Of a stretch of DNA of 64,000 nt, positions 1 to 9,683 are shown piece after piece (position 1 is the stretch's first letter; every line of letters starts with the position of its first letter). Both the position numbers and the translations under genes were made by a program. Origin of the DNA: CAYOWK01 sp964407665 (GTDB lineage: Bacteria; Pseudomonadota; Alphaproteobacteria; Caulobacterales; Hyphomonadaceae); contig CAYOWK010000020.1 in NCBI GenBank assembly GCA_964407665.1, positions 3,025 to 67,024 on the forward strand, read 5' to 3'. The notes beneath the pieces were generated by a model. It was given only the letters and a program-made list of their open reading frames with translations, ran no database searches and had not been told where the DNA came from.

Positions 1-471
1 CTCAGCTGGGGTGTGTCCGGGTTCTTCGACACCGTCCCGACAGCAGGGGAAGAGGGTTCGGAGCGGGTACGGCTGTTTCTCCTCGACGGCGTGGCCGACG
101 CCCAGGCGATGATTCTGGAGATGGCCAAGGCCACCGCCAAGGAAGAAGGGGCCGGAGACAGCGAAATCGCCAGCTGCGAGATCCGCCCGGCCGGTGACGG
201 CTATCCGGTTGACGCGTTGGTTGTCGACGTGAACGACGCCTACAAGGAGGCCAACAAGCTCGGTTCCTACGATGGCTTGACGGACGGACCGGACGCCGGC
301 GCCTATGTCGCCTGCGGCTCCTGGGGTTACGACGACGGCCTGTCCTACTGGATGGTCCGCGATGGCTATGCCTGGTTCGTCAGGCAGACGCAGGATCTGC
401 CCGACTTCGACGCCGGTTCACTGACGGTGTTCCGCAGGGGCGCGGATGGAGCCTGGAGTCCCGCCGGTTAA
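1..471 (+). CDS. Unknown protein, probably 5'-truncated by the window edge
   Basis: The reading frame is open from the first base, and the first possible start is a GTG at 13, so the true N-terminus may lie outside the window. The visible 152-156 residues are acidic, with a glycine/tyrosine-rich segment (CGSWGYDDGLSYWM) and a stop at 469-471. No signal peptide, membrane segment or known domain is visible in this part. It converges on the HerA-like ATPase gene, with 37 bp between the two stops. I do not recognise the family. Codon use looks like that of its neighbours, so I think it is a real gene. Confidence 0.6.
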   Translation, partial: LSWGVSGFFDTVPTAGEEGSERVRLFLLDGVADAQAMILEMAKATAKEEGAGDSEIASCEIRPAGDGYPVDALVVDVNDAYKEANKLGSYDGLTDGPDAGAYVACGSWGYDDGLSYWMVRDGYAWFVRQTQDLPDFDAGSLTVFRRGADGAWSPAG

Positions 472-508
472 CGTCGGCGCTGTATCCTGCGGACCCGCTG
501 GTCCTGCC

Positions 509-2056
509 CTACCGTTTGCGTGACCCGAAGATGCCGCGCAGGACATACTTGGTCAGTTCGCGTGTGGCTGTTCGCACGAGTGTGGATGTGCCCGCCTCGA
601 CCGGGGTCTGCCGGGTCGACCGGCGTGGAGCCGCCTTGGCTGCGGGCTTCGAGGCCGTGACCTTTGGCGCACGCGCCGCCGCCTGCCGCTCCTTCGCGAC
701 GCGCAGCGCTTCCTTCTCCTCCTGGAGACGGAGCTGCTCGGCCTCCTTGGCCGCCGCCGCTTCGCGGGACTGCAGCATCTCGTAGGCCGACTCCCGGTCG
801 ATCACGGTGTCGTACTTGCCCGCAAGCGGGCTCAGCGCCTGAACCTTCGCCCGTTCCTCGGGCGTGGCGGGACCGAGCCGCGAGGACGGCGGGCGGATCA
901 GCGTGCGCTGAACCACGGAAGGCGCGCCCTTGAGGTCGAGCGTCGAGACCAGCGCTTCGCCCGTGCCCAGCTCCGTGATGACGGTCCCCGTGTCGAACGC
1001 CGGGTTGGGCCGGAAGCTCTCCGCCGCCGCCTTCACCGCCTTGCGCTCAGTGGGCGTATAGGCGCGCAGCGCGTGCTGGATCCGGCACCCCAGCTGCGCC
1101 AGCACCGTCTCCGGCAGGTCGCGCGGGTTCTGTGTCACGAAGTAGACGCCTACGCCCTTCGACCGGATCAGCCGCACCACCTGCTCGATCTTGTCGACCA
1201 GCGCCTTGGGCGCGTCGTTGAACAGCAGGTGCGCCTCGTCGAAGATGAACACCAGCTTCGGCTTGTCCGGATCGCCCACCTCGGGCAGCTCCTCGAACAG
1301 CTCCGCAAGCAGCCACAGCAGGAAGGTGGAATAGAGCCGCGGCGAGTGGATCAGCGTCGTGGCGTCAAGCACGTTGACGATCCCCTTCCCCTCCGCCGTC
1401 ACCCGCATGAAGTCGGCCAGCACCAGCGCCGGCTCGCCGAAGAAGATCTCCCCGCCCTCGCGCTCCAGCATCAGCAGACCGCGCTGCACCGCCCCGATCG
1501 AGGCCGGCGCGACATTGCCGTAGGTCGCCTGGATCGCCTTGCTCTTCGCGGAGACCTCCGTCAGCAGCGCCCGCAGGTCCTTGAAGTCCAGCAGCAGCAG
1601 GCCGTTGTCGTCCGCGTACTGGAACGCGATCGTCAGCACGCCTTCCTGCGTCTCGTTGCAGCCCAGCAGCCGTGCGATCAGCTGCGGCCCCATCTCGGAC
1701 ACCGTCGCCCGGATCGGATGGCCCGTCTTGCCGAACAGGTCCCAGAACACCACCGGCGGGGCGCCATAGACCAGCTCCCCGGCCCCGATCTGGACCGACC
1801 GCGCACTCAGCTTCTCATGCAGCTTGCCCGCCGGATCGCCTGGCATGCAGACGCCCGAGAGATCGCCCTTCACGTCCGCACAGAACACCGGCACGCCCGC
1901 CGCCGAGAACTGCTCAGCCATGATCTGGAGTGTAACGGTTTTTCCGGTGCCCGTGGCGCCCGCAATCAGGCCGTGCCGGTTGGCCCGCGCCAGCAGAAGA
2001 GCCTGAGCCTCCGCATAGTCCTGCCCGCCCCCACCCAGAAAAATGCTGTCCGTCAT
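509..2056 (-). CDS. HerA-like ATPase, DUF853 (YjgR-type) family
   Basis: This 515-residue protein is a cytoplasmic P-loop ATPase of the DUF853 group, related to the HerA/FtsK motor ATPases. Walker A (GATGTGKT) is at residues 33-40 and the Walker B/DEAH-like segment (FIFDEAHLLF) at about 270-279. The core 'CADVKGDLSG' after Walker A is typical of the family. The C-terminal 100 residues are charged and Ala/Arg/Lys-rich, including a probable coiled coil around 405-455 and a low-complexity tail. Length fits the family. The biological role of DUF853 proteins is not settled; a DNA-linked or protein-translocating motor is only an inference from fold. It is divergent from the AI-2E-family gene, with 92 bp between the starts. 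Confidence 0.88.
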   Translation of the reverse strand: MTDSIFLGGGGQDYAEAQALLLARANRHGLIAGATGTGKTVTLQIMAEQFSAAGVPVFCADVKGDLSGVCMPGDPAGKLHEKLSARSVQIGAGELVYGAPPVVFWDLFGKTGHPIRATVSEMGPQLIARLLGCNETQEGVLTIAFQYADDNGLLLLDFKDLRALLTEVSAKSKAIQATYGNVAPASIGAVQRGLLMLEREGGEIFFGEPALVLADFMRVTAEGKGIVNVLDATTLIHSPRLYSTFLLWLLAELFEELPEVGDPDKPKLVFIFDEAHLLFNDAPKALVDKIEQVVRLIRSKGVGVYFVTQNPRDLPETVLAQLGCRIQHALRAYTPTERKAVKAAAESFRPNPAFDTGTVITELGTGEALVSTLDLKGAPSVVQRTLIRPPSSRLGPATPEERAKVQALSPLAGKYDTVIDRESAYEMLQSREAAAAKEAEQLRLQEEKEALRVAKERQAAARAPKVTASKPAAKAAPRRSTRQTPVEAGTSTLVRTATRELTKYVLRGIFGSRKR

Positions 2057-2148
2057 CCGAAGTCCTCAACCATCGCAACAGGGAACATCTAGCCCGCCCG
2101 GACGCTGTCGTCTTCCCATGTTCGACAACCCGGTCTAGGCATTTCTGC

Positions 2149-3294
2149 ATGCAGAGCACTCAAGACCGATACGCCTATCTGACCGCCGGGGTGTGGATCA
2201 TCGCAGCGGTCGCCATAGGCTATGTCCTGTGGGTGGGGCGGGCCATCCTGGCCCCGTTCGCCCTCGCGGCCTTTGTCTGGCTGATCATGGAGGGCCTCGC
2301 CCGCGCCATCCGGCGGCGGACGAAGGCGCCGATCGTCGCCGCCCACGTCACCGCCGTGATCCTGGTGATCATCGGCGTTGTCGGATTCATCTCCATCCTG
2401 CGCGGCGCGGTCCTAGAGTTCGCCACCCACTCGGACGCCTACGAGCAGCGCATCAACACCCTGATCGCCGACGTCTACGCCATGCTGGGCCTCAGCGATG
2501 CGCCGCTGCTCTCGCAGGTTCTCTACAGCGACGCCTCCGCCCGCTTCATCGAGCCGCTGCTGGGTTCGGCGCAGTCGCTGGCCTCCAATCTCGTCCTGAT
2601 CCTGATCTATATCGCCTTCCTCTACGTCTCCTCGGCGACCTTCTCGGCCAAGCTCGACCGGGTTTTCCCGGACGTCTCGGGCCGCCGTGTGGCGCGCCGG
2701 GTCAGCAAGGGCATCCGTCGGACGATGGAGGAATACCTCTCGGTCCAGACCGCGCTCAGCCTGATCACCACGGCCCTCACCTACGCCACGCTGCTGGCGC
2801 TGGGCCTGGACAACGCCCTCTTCTGGGCTGTGGTCATTTTCGTCCTCAACTATATCCCGACGGTCGGCTCGGTGCTCGCCGCGATCCTTCCCGCCCTGTT
2901 CGCCATCGTGCAGCCTGAATGGCCGGCCTGGATGCCGCAGGACCCGATGTGGTCCGCCCTCATCGTGTTCCTCGGCGTCAGCGTCTGGCAGTTCACGATC
3001 GGGAATTTCATCGGCCCGCGCATGATGGGCGACAAGCTCAACCTTGATGCGCTTGTGGTGCTGCTGTCGCTGGCGGTCTGGGGCGCCATCTGGGGCATCC
3101 CGGGCATGTTCCTGTCAGCGCCGCTGACCGTTCTCATCATGATCGTGCTTGAGCAGATTGACGGCGCCCGGTGGATTTCCGTCATTCTGTCCGCCGACGG
3201 AAAGCCGATCTCCGCGCAGGATTCCGTTCCGGCGCAATCCCCCGCTCCCCCGCCCGGTCCAGACGCAACTGCGACAACTGCAGCAGCCAGCTGA
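2149..3294 (+). CDS. AI-2E family transporter (UPF0118/PerM-like membrane protein)
   Basis: A 381-residue polytopic inner-membrane protein of the AI-2E exporter/PerM family. The N-terminus has two close hydrophobic segments (about 10-50), then a soluble stretch, then the characteristic C-terminal membrane bundle. The family signature is visible around residues 225-320 (FWAVVIFVLNYIPTVGSVLA, then FIGPRMMGDKLNLDALVVL). The last about 35 residues are a Pro/Ala-rich tail. Family members export small molecules or act as Na+/H+ antiporters, so the substrate here cannot be told. The ATG at 2149 has no strong ribosome binding site. Confidence 0.88.
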   Translation: MQSTQDRYAYLTAGVWIIAAVAIGYVLWVGRAILAPFALAAFVWLIMEGLARAIRRRTKAPIVAAHVTAVILVIIGVVGFISILRGAVLEFATHSDAYEQRINTLIADVYAMLGLSDAPLLSQVLYSDASARFIEPLLGSAQSLASNLVLILIYIAFLYVSSATFSAKLDRVFPDVSGRRVARRVSKGIRRTMEEYLSVQTALSLITTALTYATLLALGLDNALFWAVVIFVLNYIPTVGSVLAAILPALFAIVQPEWPAWMPQDPMWSALIVFLGVSVWQFTIGNFIGPRMMGDKLNLDALVVLLSLAVWGAIWGIPGMFLSAPLTVLIMIVLEQIDGARWISVILSADGKPISAQDSVPAQSPAPPPGPDATATTAAAS

Positions 3295-3420
3295 CATTTG
3301 CTGCGGCGCCGGATTGTCGAGCCGGGCAGCCCTACCCACATGCACTCCTCGCAAGCGCCCCGTGCGCAAGCGACAGACAGCGCGCATGCGTCCCCCCACC
3401 CAGCTGGCGCGCTGGCCTGA

Positions 3421-3454
3421 GGGCCGCCGGACATGTCCCCCAGTCCGGCGGCCC
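3421..3454. repeat. Perfect 12-bp GC hairpin in the gap before the glutamate dehydrogenase gene
   Basis: The arms 3421-3432 and 3443-3454 are exact inverse complements (GGGCCGCCGGAC and its partner) around a 10-base loop. It sits about 125 bp after the AI-2E-family stop and about 125 bp before the dehydrogenase start. No T-tract follows on either strand, so a classical rho-independent terminator is doubtful. The rest of the 287-bp gap (3295-3581) shows nothing else that I can support. Confidence 0.5.
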
Positions 3455-3581
3455 GCCGGGACGCCTTCAAGTCTGCGTCTCTGGACAGGCCATGAGCGCG
3501 CTCGACGCCTGGGCGCCTCAGCATGCCTGGTCCCTTGCCGGGGACGGCGGACGCGTCTAGCTCTGCGGGGCTGGAGGCGCC

Positions 3582-6500
3582 ATGTCCACTGCCCGCAATA
3601 CGTCCATCGATTCGCAATCCAGCGACGAGATCGCTTTCCCGAGGGAGATGTTCCTTGCGGAAGCCGACCGGATTGCGCGGGGCCGGCCAGGCCTTGCCGA
3701 GCGCCCCTCGATATCCTTCCTGGATCAGTATCGGGCGGACTGCTTCATCGAGGACTTCGTCCAGCTCGGCGCCGACGACGCTGCATCGCTCGCCGTCGAC
3801 CTCTGGCAGTTCGACACGGAGCACCGGAGCGAGGCCGCCCGCCGGTTCCGCCTGCGCCCGGGGCTCGGCGCCGACGGCCGCTCGCTGCAGATCGATGTCG
3901 TCGAGATTGTCGGACCCGACCTGCCCTTCATCGTCAGCAGCTGCATTGCCGCGCTCAATGAAGTCCGCATCGAGATCAGCGCCGTGCTGCACCCCGTGCT
4001 CGAGACGGCCGGCGGCCAGCGGTCGGTCATCCAGATCCACGTTCCCACCCAGACAGAGGCCCGGCGCGAGGAACTGGTCCGGCGCCTTGGCGGCGCGCTC
4101 GCCGACGTCGAGGCTGTTAACCGCGACCATGACGCCATGCGCGGACGCATGCTCGATACGATCGCATCGCTGGAAGCGCTGAGCCTGCCGAAACCCGGCA
4201 GTGCGGCCGAGATCACCGAGGCCCGGGAATTCCTGAAGTCCCTGGTCGACGGCGCCTACATTTTCCTCGGCGTGCGCGACTACACCTTTCCGCCTGCCAT
4301 CCCGGGCGAACCCGCCGAGGAGCCGGACATCATCGACGGCTCCGGCCTGGGCGTTCTCGTTGACCCCGAACGCCGGGTGCTGTCGCGCGATGCGGAGCCG
4401 ACCGTTCTGACGCCCGAGATCCGCGCCTTCCTCGACGAGCCCCAGCCCGTGATCGTCTCGAAGTCGAGCGTCCGCTCGCTCGTGCACCGCAATGTCTATT
4501 GCGACTATGTCGGGGTGAAGCGCTACGACGACGCCGGCTCGGTCATCGGCGAGCGCAGGTTCCTGGGCCTGTTCACGTCGGAGGCCTACACCAGCGCCGC
4601 CGACACCCTCCCGCTGATCCGGCGCAAGATCGCCAGCGTCAAGGAAGCGCTCGCCAGCAATTCGCGCTTCTCGATGCGGCAGCTCGACGCCGTCCTGAAG
4701 ACGTTCCCGCGCGACGAACTATTCCAGGCCTCGGTCGAGGATCTCGCCCGCATCGCCAAAGGCGCGCTGCACCTGCAGGTCCGGCCGCGCACGCAGCTGT
4801 TCGTGCGCCGGGACCGGTTCGACCGCTATGTCTCCGCCCTGCTCTATACGCCCCGCGACCGCTACAACTCGGATCTCCGGATCAGGGCCCACAGACTTCT
4901 GGCGGAGGCCTATGGCGGGCGGATGTCGGCCTACTACCCCAGCTTCGGCGACACGCCGCTGGCGCGGATCCACTTCATCGTCGGCCTCAGCCCCGGACAT
5001 CTGGAGCCGGACGAGGACGAGCTTGACCTGCACATGCGCCAGCTGTTCGAGACCTGGGAAGATGCGCTCGACCGGCTGTCCGAAGCGGGCGGCGGGCCGT
5101 CCCGCGATGCGGTCTTCACGGCCGGCTACAAGGAGACCTTCCCGCCGCAGGAGGGCCTCGCCGACCTGCAGGCCATCGACGCCATGCCGGCGGACCAGGG
5201 GCTGCACGTGCGGACCTGGGGACCGGAGACCGATATCCGCGTCTCGCGCCTCAAGATCTATCATCGCGGCGCGCCGCTGAGCCTCTCGCGCATTGTCCCC
5301 GTCCTGGAACGGATGGGCCTCGAGGTCATCGCCGAGGTCGGTTATCCGGTCCGGCATCCGTCCAGCGGCGGCGCCACCTATGTTCATGACATCAGCGTCG
5401 TTCGCCCGCAGGGTCAGCGGCGGCTGGACCATCTGTTCGAGGCGGCCTTCGAGGCTGTGTGGGCCGGACAGACCGAGAATGACGCCTTCAACTCGCTGGT
5501 CGTCGCCCTGCGCGTCGACTGGCGGCATGCGGCCCTGCTCCGCACGCTCTGCCGCTATCGCAGCCAGACCGGGCTGGACCCGTCCGAGCCGGTTCAGGTC
5601 GAGGCGCTGCGCACCAATCCGGAGATTGCGCTGGCCCTGCTGGACATCATGGCCGCCAAGTTCGACCCGGCGACCGGCGACAGCATCGAGACACGCAAGG
5701 CAAAGGCCGCAGCGGTGCTTGCGCAGATCGAGGCGCAGCTGAAACAGGTGGCGTCGCTCGACGCCGACCGCGTGCTGCGCCGGCTGGCCAGCCTGGCGGC
5801 GGCGCTGCAACGGACAAACTTCTACCTCACCGGCGCCGATGGCCGGCCCGACCGCCACATCGCGATCAAGATCGCCAGCCGGGAGGTTCAGCCCCTCTCG
5901 GCGCCCCGCCCCTATCGCGAGATCTTTGTCTGGTCTCCGGACGTCGAGGGCGTCCACCTCAGGTTCGGCCCCGTGGCGCGCGGGGGTCTTCGCTGGTCGG
6001 ACCGGCGCGACGACTTTCGGGCCGAGGTCCTCAGCCTTGTGAAGGCGCAGAACGTCAAGAACGCCGTCATCGTGCCGGTCGGCTCCAAGGGCGGCTTCTA
6101 TCCGAAGGCCCTTCCCCCCGCAGGCTCGCCGCGCGACCAGGTCGAGAAGGCGGGCATCGCCGCCTACAAGACCTTCGTCGGCGCCATGCTCGACATCACC
6201 GACAACTCGGTCGACGGCCGCACAGTGCGGCCCGCGAACCTGATCGCCATGGACGGCGATGATCCCTATCTCGTCGTGGCCGCCGACAAGGGCACAGCCA
6301 CCTTCTCCGATATCGCCAACGGCCTGTCGCAGGAGCGCGGCTTCTGGCTCGGCGACGCCTTCGCGTCGGGCGGATCGGCCGGGTACGACCACAAGAAGAT
6401 GGGCATCACCGCGCGCGGCGCGTGGATCTCGGTCCAGCGCCACTTCCGCGAGATGGGCCACGACGTCCAGACGCAACCCTTCACCGTCATCGGCGTCGGC

Positions 6501-8438
6501 GACATGTCCGGCGACGTGTTCGGCAATGGGATGCTGCAATCGAAGGCCATCCGGCTGATCGCGGCCTTCGATCATCGCCACATCTTCGTCGACCCGAACC
6601 CGCAGAACCTCGAGGCCGCGTTCGCTGAACGCCAGCGGCTGTTCGACAAGCCACGCTCGTCCTGGGCGGACTATGACCTCGCGCTGATCTCTGCCGGCGG
6701 CGGCGTTTTCGAGCGAAGCCTCAAGTCGATCCCCCTCAGCGAGGAAATGCGCGCACTGACCGGGCTGACGGCGACGGAAGCGACGCCAGTGGATCTGATG
6801 CGCGCCCTTCTGGCCGCGCGTGTGGATCTTCTCTGGTTTGGCGGTATCGGCGCCTACATCAAGGCGACGGGCCAGTCCCATGCAGACGTCGCGGACAAGT
6901 CCAACGACGCCATCCGCATCGATGGCCGCGACGTGCGCGCAAAGGTGATCGCCGAGGGCGCAAACCTTGCCGCCACCCAGGCGGGCCGCATCGAATATGC
7001 GCGGCGCGGCGGACGGATCAATACGGACGCCATCGACAACTCCGCCGGGGTGGATTGCTCGGATCACGAGGTGAACATCAAGATCCTGCTGTCCGACGCG
7101 ATCGCGCACGGCGATCTCGCCCGCGAGGACCGTGACGATCTGCTGGCCAGCATGACCGACGAGGTCGCCAGCCTTGTGCTCGCCGACAACTATGATCAGA
7201 CCGGCGCACTGACCGTGTTCGAGCACACCGCCGCTGCGGACCTCGACAGCCACGAACGCCTGATCGAAACGTTCGAGAGCGACGACAGGCTGAACCGGAC
7301 GGTGGAAGGACTTCCCTCGAAGGACGAGTTCAAGGCGCTGACCGAGAAGGGTCTGGGTCTCACGCGCCCCGAGCTTGCGGTCATCATGGCCTACGCCAAG
7401 CTGGACCTGTTCGCCTCCATCGTTGCTTCCACCGCTCCGGATGATCCGGCCTTCGGAAAGGTCCTGCTCGATTACTTCCCCAGCGGGGTCGACAGGTTCG
7501 AGGCGTCCCGCAATCGCCACCGGCTGCGGCGCGAGATCATCGCCACCTGCCTGTCGAACCGTATCGTCAACGTGGCGGGGCCGACGTTTGCGGAGGACAA
7601 GCGGGCGGAAGGGATCGAGCCGGGGCCGCTGGTGCTGGCCTTCGAGATCGCCCATGCCGCCTTCCTGTGTGACGAGCTCTACGACCGCATCAACGCCCTC
7701 GACGGCAAGGCGCCGGCTCTTGCCCAGACCCTGATGGCGGCGGAAACCGCCGCCAACCTGCGGATCATCACAGGCGCCCTCGCGGCCGACCCCCTGGTCG
7801 CCCGCAGGTCGGTGACCGAAAACATCCGTCATTATCGTTCGCGGATTGCGGAGGCCCGGCTGCTTCTGCCGGACGCGCTCTCGCAGCTGGTGCTCAAGCG
7901 CATCGATGAGCGCAGGCGCGTCTATGAGGCTGCCGGCGCTCCGTCCGACCTCGCCCACGATGTCGCGCTTCTTCGCGCCCTCGCCTCGGCTCGCGAGGCT
8001 GTGGATCTGGCCGATGAGACCGGCTGGAGCCTGTCCGGCGTGCTGTTCCTCCAGCATGCCGTCGGCGAGGCGCTGGGACTGGACGCCCTGCGGGCTGCCT
8101 CCCGCGACCTGTCGCCCACGGATGCGTGGGAACGGGTCGCGCTTGGACGGGTCGCCGACGACCTGCCCCGCCGCCAGAATGAAATCGTGGCGTCCATAAT
8201 CCGTGAATCCGGCACGCCCGGGACCGGCGACAAGCCACTCGACCGGTCTGGCGCCCGCGCCATCGTCGATGCCTGGCTGGCGGCTCGCCGCGCTGCGGCC
8301 GACCGTGTGGCCCGGCCGGCGGCGGCCTTCGCCGCCTCCGGCGACTGGTCGCTCGCCAAACTGGTGCTCATGGGAGACGCCGTCCGTGAGTTTGCGTATT
8401 CAACCGGAGCCGGATCGCTCTTGGCGGAATCGCAATAG
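3582..8438 (+). CDS. gdhZ: NAD-specific glutamate dehydrogenase, large (about 180 kDa) type
   Basis: This 1,618-residue protein oxidatively deaminates glutamate to 2-oxoglutarate and ammonium with NAD+. The length matches the GDH-180 class. The N-terminal half carries regulatory ACT-like segments. The catalytic core lies around residues 770-1190, with the lysine-containing substrate motif GSKGGFYPK, the DDPYLVVAADKGTATFSDIA stretch, a dinucleotide-binding segment (VIGVGDMSGDVFGNGML) and EGANLAATQAGRIE. A good ribosome binding site (ggagg) precedes the ATG at 3582. In Caulobacter crescentus the orthologue GdhZ also moonlights as a regulator of FtsZ; whether that holds here is an inference. The symbol is used by analogy. 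Glutamate synthase, its metabolic counterpart, is at 48.7-54.7 kb. Confidence 0.96.
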   Translation: MSTARNTSIDSQSSDEIAFPREMFLAEADRIARGRPGLAERPSISFLDQYRADCFIEDFVQLGADDAASLAVDLWQFDTEHRSEAARRFRLRPGLGADGRSLQIDVVEIVGPDLPFIVSSCIAALNEVRIEISAVLHPVLETAGGQRSVIQIHVPTQTEARREELVRRLGGALADVEAVNRDHDAMRGRMLDTIASLEALSLPKPGSAAEITEAREFLKSLVDGAYIFLGVRDYTFPPAIPGEPAEEPDIIDGSGLGVLVDPERRVLSRDAEPTVLTPEIRAFLDEPQPVIVSKSSVRSLVHRNVYCDYVGVKRYDDAGSVIGERRFLGLFTSEAYTSAADTLPLIRRKIASVKEALASNSRFSMRQLDAVLKTFPRDELFQASVEDLARIAKGALHLQVRPRTQLFVRRDRFDRYVSALLYTPRDRYNSDLRIRAHRLLAEAYGGRMSAYYPSFGDTPLARIHFIVGLSPGHLEPDEDELDLHMRQLFETWEDALDRLSEAGGGPSRDAVFTAGYKETFPPQEGLADLQAIDAMPADQGLHVRTWGPETDIRVSRLKIYHRGAPLSLSRIVPVLERMGLEVIAEVGYPVRHPSSGGATYVHDISVVRPQGQRRLDHLFEAAFEAVWAGQTENDAFNSLVVALRVDWRHAALLRTLCRYRSQTGLDPSEPVQVEALRTNPEIALALLDIMAAKFDPATGDSIETRKAKAAAVLAQIEAQLKQVASLDADRVLRRLASLAAALQRTNFYLTGADGRPDRHIAIKIASREVQPLSAPRPYREIFVWSPDVEGVHLRFGPVARGGLRWSDRRDDFRAEVLSLVKAQNVKNAVIVPVGSKGGFYPKALPPAGSPRDQVEKAGIAAYKTFVGAMLDITDNSVDGRTVRPANLIAMDGDDPYLVVAADKGTATFSDIANGLSQERGFWLGDAFASGGSAGYDHKKMGITARGAWISVQRHFREMGHDVQTQPFTVIGVGDMSGDVFGNGMLQSKAIRLIAAFDHRHIFVDPNPQNLEAAFAERQRLFDKPRSSWADYDLALISAGGGVFERSLKSIPLSEEMRALTGLTATEATPVDLMRALLAARVDLLWFGGIGAYIKATGQSHADVADKSNDAIRIDGRDVRAKVIAEGANLAATQAGRIEYARRGGRINTDAIDNSAGVDCSDHEVNIKILLSDAIAHGDLAREDRDDLLASMTDEVASLVLADNYDQTGALTVFEHTAAADLDSHERLIETFESDDRLNRTVEGLPSKDEFKALTEKGLGLTRPELAVIMAYAKLDLFASIVASTAPDDPAFGKVLLDYFPSGVDRFEASRNRHRLRREIIATCLSNRIVNVAGPTFAEDKRAEGIEPGPLVLAFEIAHAAFLCDELYDRINALDGKAPALAQTLMAAETAANLRIITGALAADPLVARRSVTENIRHYRSRIAEARLLLPDALSQLVLKRIDERRRVYEAAGAPSDLAHDVALLRALASAREAVDLADETGWSLSGVLFLQHAVGEALGLDALRAASRDLSPTDAWERVALGRVADDLPRRQNEIVASIIRESGTPGTGDKPLDRSGARAIVDAWLAARRAAADRVARPAAAFAASGDWSLAKLVLMGDAVREFAYSTGAGSLLAESQ

Positions 8439-8529
8439 GTTTCTGCTATCGTCGTGACTGCGCCTCTGTAGTGTGGTGTCGGGCATGATCGACGATTGGT
8501 GGCGCAAGCCGGTCATGCTCTGGCCCTGA

Positions 8530-9078
8530 ATGGACGACAGGCCTGCCTGGATGCTGGATCGAGCCCTTTCATTTCGTGATGCGCGCGAGAACGACGCGGC
8601 CGAGCTCGTCGATATCGCGCGCGATACATACATCGAGACGTTCGGTCAGACCTACCAGCCCGGCGACATCCGTCAGTACATGGAATCGCACTTCTCGCTG
8701 GAGGCGATGCGCGCGGACATTGCCGATCCCCAGACCGAAATCCGGGTCGCGTTCGCAGGCCGCCGGATGGTGGGGTATTGCAAGCTCGGCTCGATGACCC
8801 TTCCCGAGGACGGCGATCCCCGGCCTGCCCTGCAGCTGCACCGCATCTATGTCAGCCGCGCCCGTCAGGGCGTCGGTGTCGGCCGTATCCTCCTGACCTG
8901 GGCCATCGAGCGCGCCCGCCAGCGCGGCGCGAAGTCCCTCTGGCTGAGCGTGTGGCATGCCGCCCAGTCGGCGATCCGCATCTATGAGACGCGCGGCTTC
9001 GAGATCGTGGGCGAGACGCCCATCCAGGTTGGCTCGTCGTTCGACACCGAACAGATGATGCGGCTGGTTCTCGAATAG
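8530..9078 (+). CDS. GNAT-family N-acetyltransferase
   Basis: A 182-residue protein with the GNAT fold. The acetyl-CoA-binding motif A is seen as LHRIYVSRARQGVGVGRILL around residues 105-125, and the C-terminal beta-bulge region as LSVWHAAQSAIRIYETRGF around 138-156. Residues IETFGQTYQPGDIRQYM near 35-50 resemble spermidine/spermine or general protein acetyltransferase members. An internal ATG at 8551 is an alternative start. It lies 91 bp after the dehydrogenase gene and converges on the DUF3916-like gene. The substrate is unknown. Confidence 0.88.
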   Translation: MDDRPAWMLDRALSFRDARENDAAELVDIARDTYIETFGQTYQPGDIRQYMESHFSLEAMRADIADPQTEIRVAFAGRRMVGYCKLGSMTLPEDGDPRPALQLHRIYVSRARQGVGVGRILLTWAIERARQRGAKSLWLSVWHAAQSAIRIYETRGFEIVGETPIQVGSSFDTEQMMRLVLE

Positions 9079-9086
9079 CCACGCGC

Positions 9087-9680
9087 CTAGCGCCGCTCGA
9101 ACGACCACACCCAAGTGTAGCTCGTCCACTGCCGTCCGCCGCCGTTTTCGTCCCAGTCCGCCTCGAACTGCTCGATGCGTGTCCCGCCCCGGAACACCAT
9201 TCCCTCGGGCTCCGGCGCCCGGATCGCCGCAATCACAGCCGGGTCGGCAGGCTCAGCCGACACCCACCCGCCGTCATATTGTGTGCTATTGGCACTTTTT
9301 TGGGGCAGAAATGATGAATAGTAGTCATCATCATAGAACAGGGTGACCTCGGACCCGAACATCGCGGGCGTCTGAACCAGGCAGGCAACCCTGCAAGGTC
9401 GCGGCGTCCTCTCCGAAGCCTCCAGCGCCGCCGCCGCCGCCAGGATCGAAGCCAGACAGGACCGCTGCATCTCGTCCGTCGCATGCGGCGGATCGCAGAC
9501 CTTCGAGAAAACCGGAACCTTGAAGTTCCAGAACCGCTCGCCCTCGACCTGCCAGGCCTCAGGCAGCGTCTCCGCGATCCAGTCCCGCCACCGCGCCAGA
9601 CCCCGCAGATGGCGATCCGGATTCCGCAGCTTCTTCGCCGGCCGCATGTCCAGCCGGCGATAGCTTCTGCCAGCCCGCAT
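9087..9680 (-). CDS. Uncharacterised protein, DUF3916-like
   Basis: A soluble 197-residue protein without a signal peptide. The N-terminal motif KLRNPDRHLRGLARWRDWI (from about residue 16) and the middle part with FWNFKVPVFS, Cys-rich CRVACLVQTP and the acidic/aromatic YDDDYYSSFLP resemble the DUF3916 family as I remember it; this assignment is tentative. An in-frame ATG at 9647 (MRPAKKLRN) is a plausible alternative start. The stop is 3 bp upstream of the phoB stop side, so it may be transcribed as the tail of the pho operon; 9681-9683 is the only gap. Function is unknown. Confidence 0.65.
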   Translation of the reverse strand: MRAGRSYRRLDMRPAKKLRNPDRHLRGLARWRDWIAETLPEAWQVEGERFWNFKVPVFSKVCDPPHATDEMQRSCLASILAAAAALEASERTPRPCRVACLVQTPAMFGSEVTLFYDDDYYSSFLPQKSANSTQYDGGWVSAEPADPAVIAAIRAPEPEGMVFRGGTRIEQFEADWDENGGGRQWTSYTWVWSFERR

Positions 9681-9683
9681 CGA

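Noticed and set aside
4719..8057. A 1,112-codon open frame on the minus strand across the glutamate dehydrogenase gene
   Set aside because: It lies wholly antisense to a gene with clear catalytic motifs. Long antisense frames are expected in GC-rich DNA, and its protein shows no recognisable motif and a low-complexity composition.
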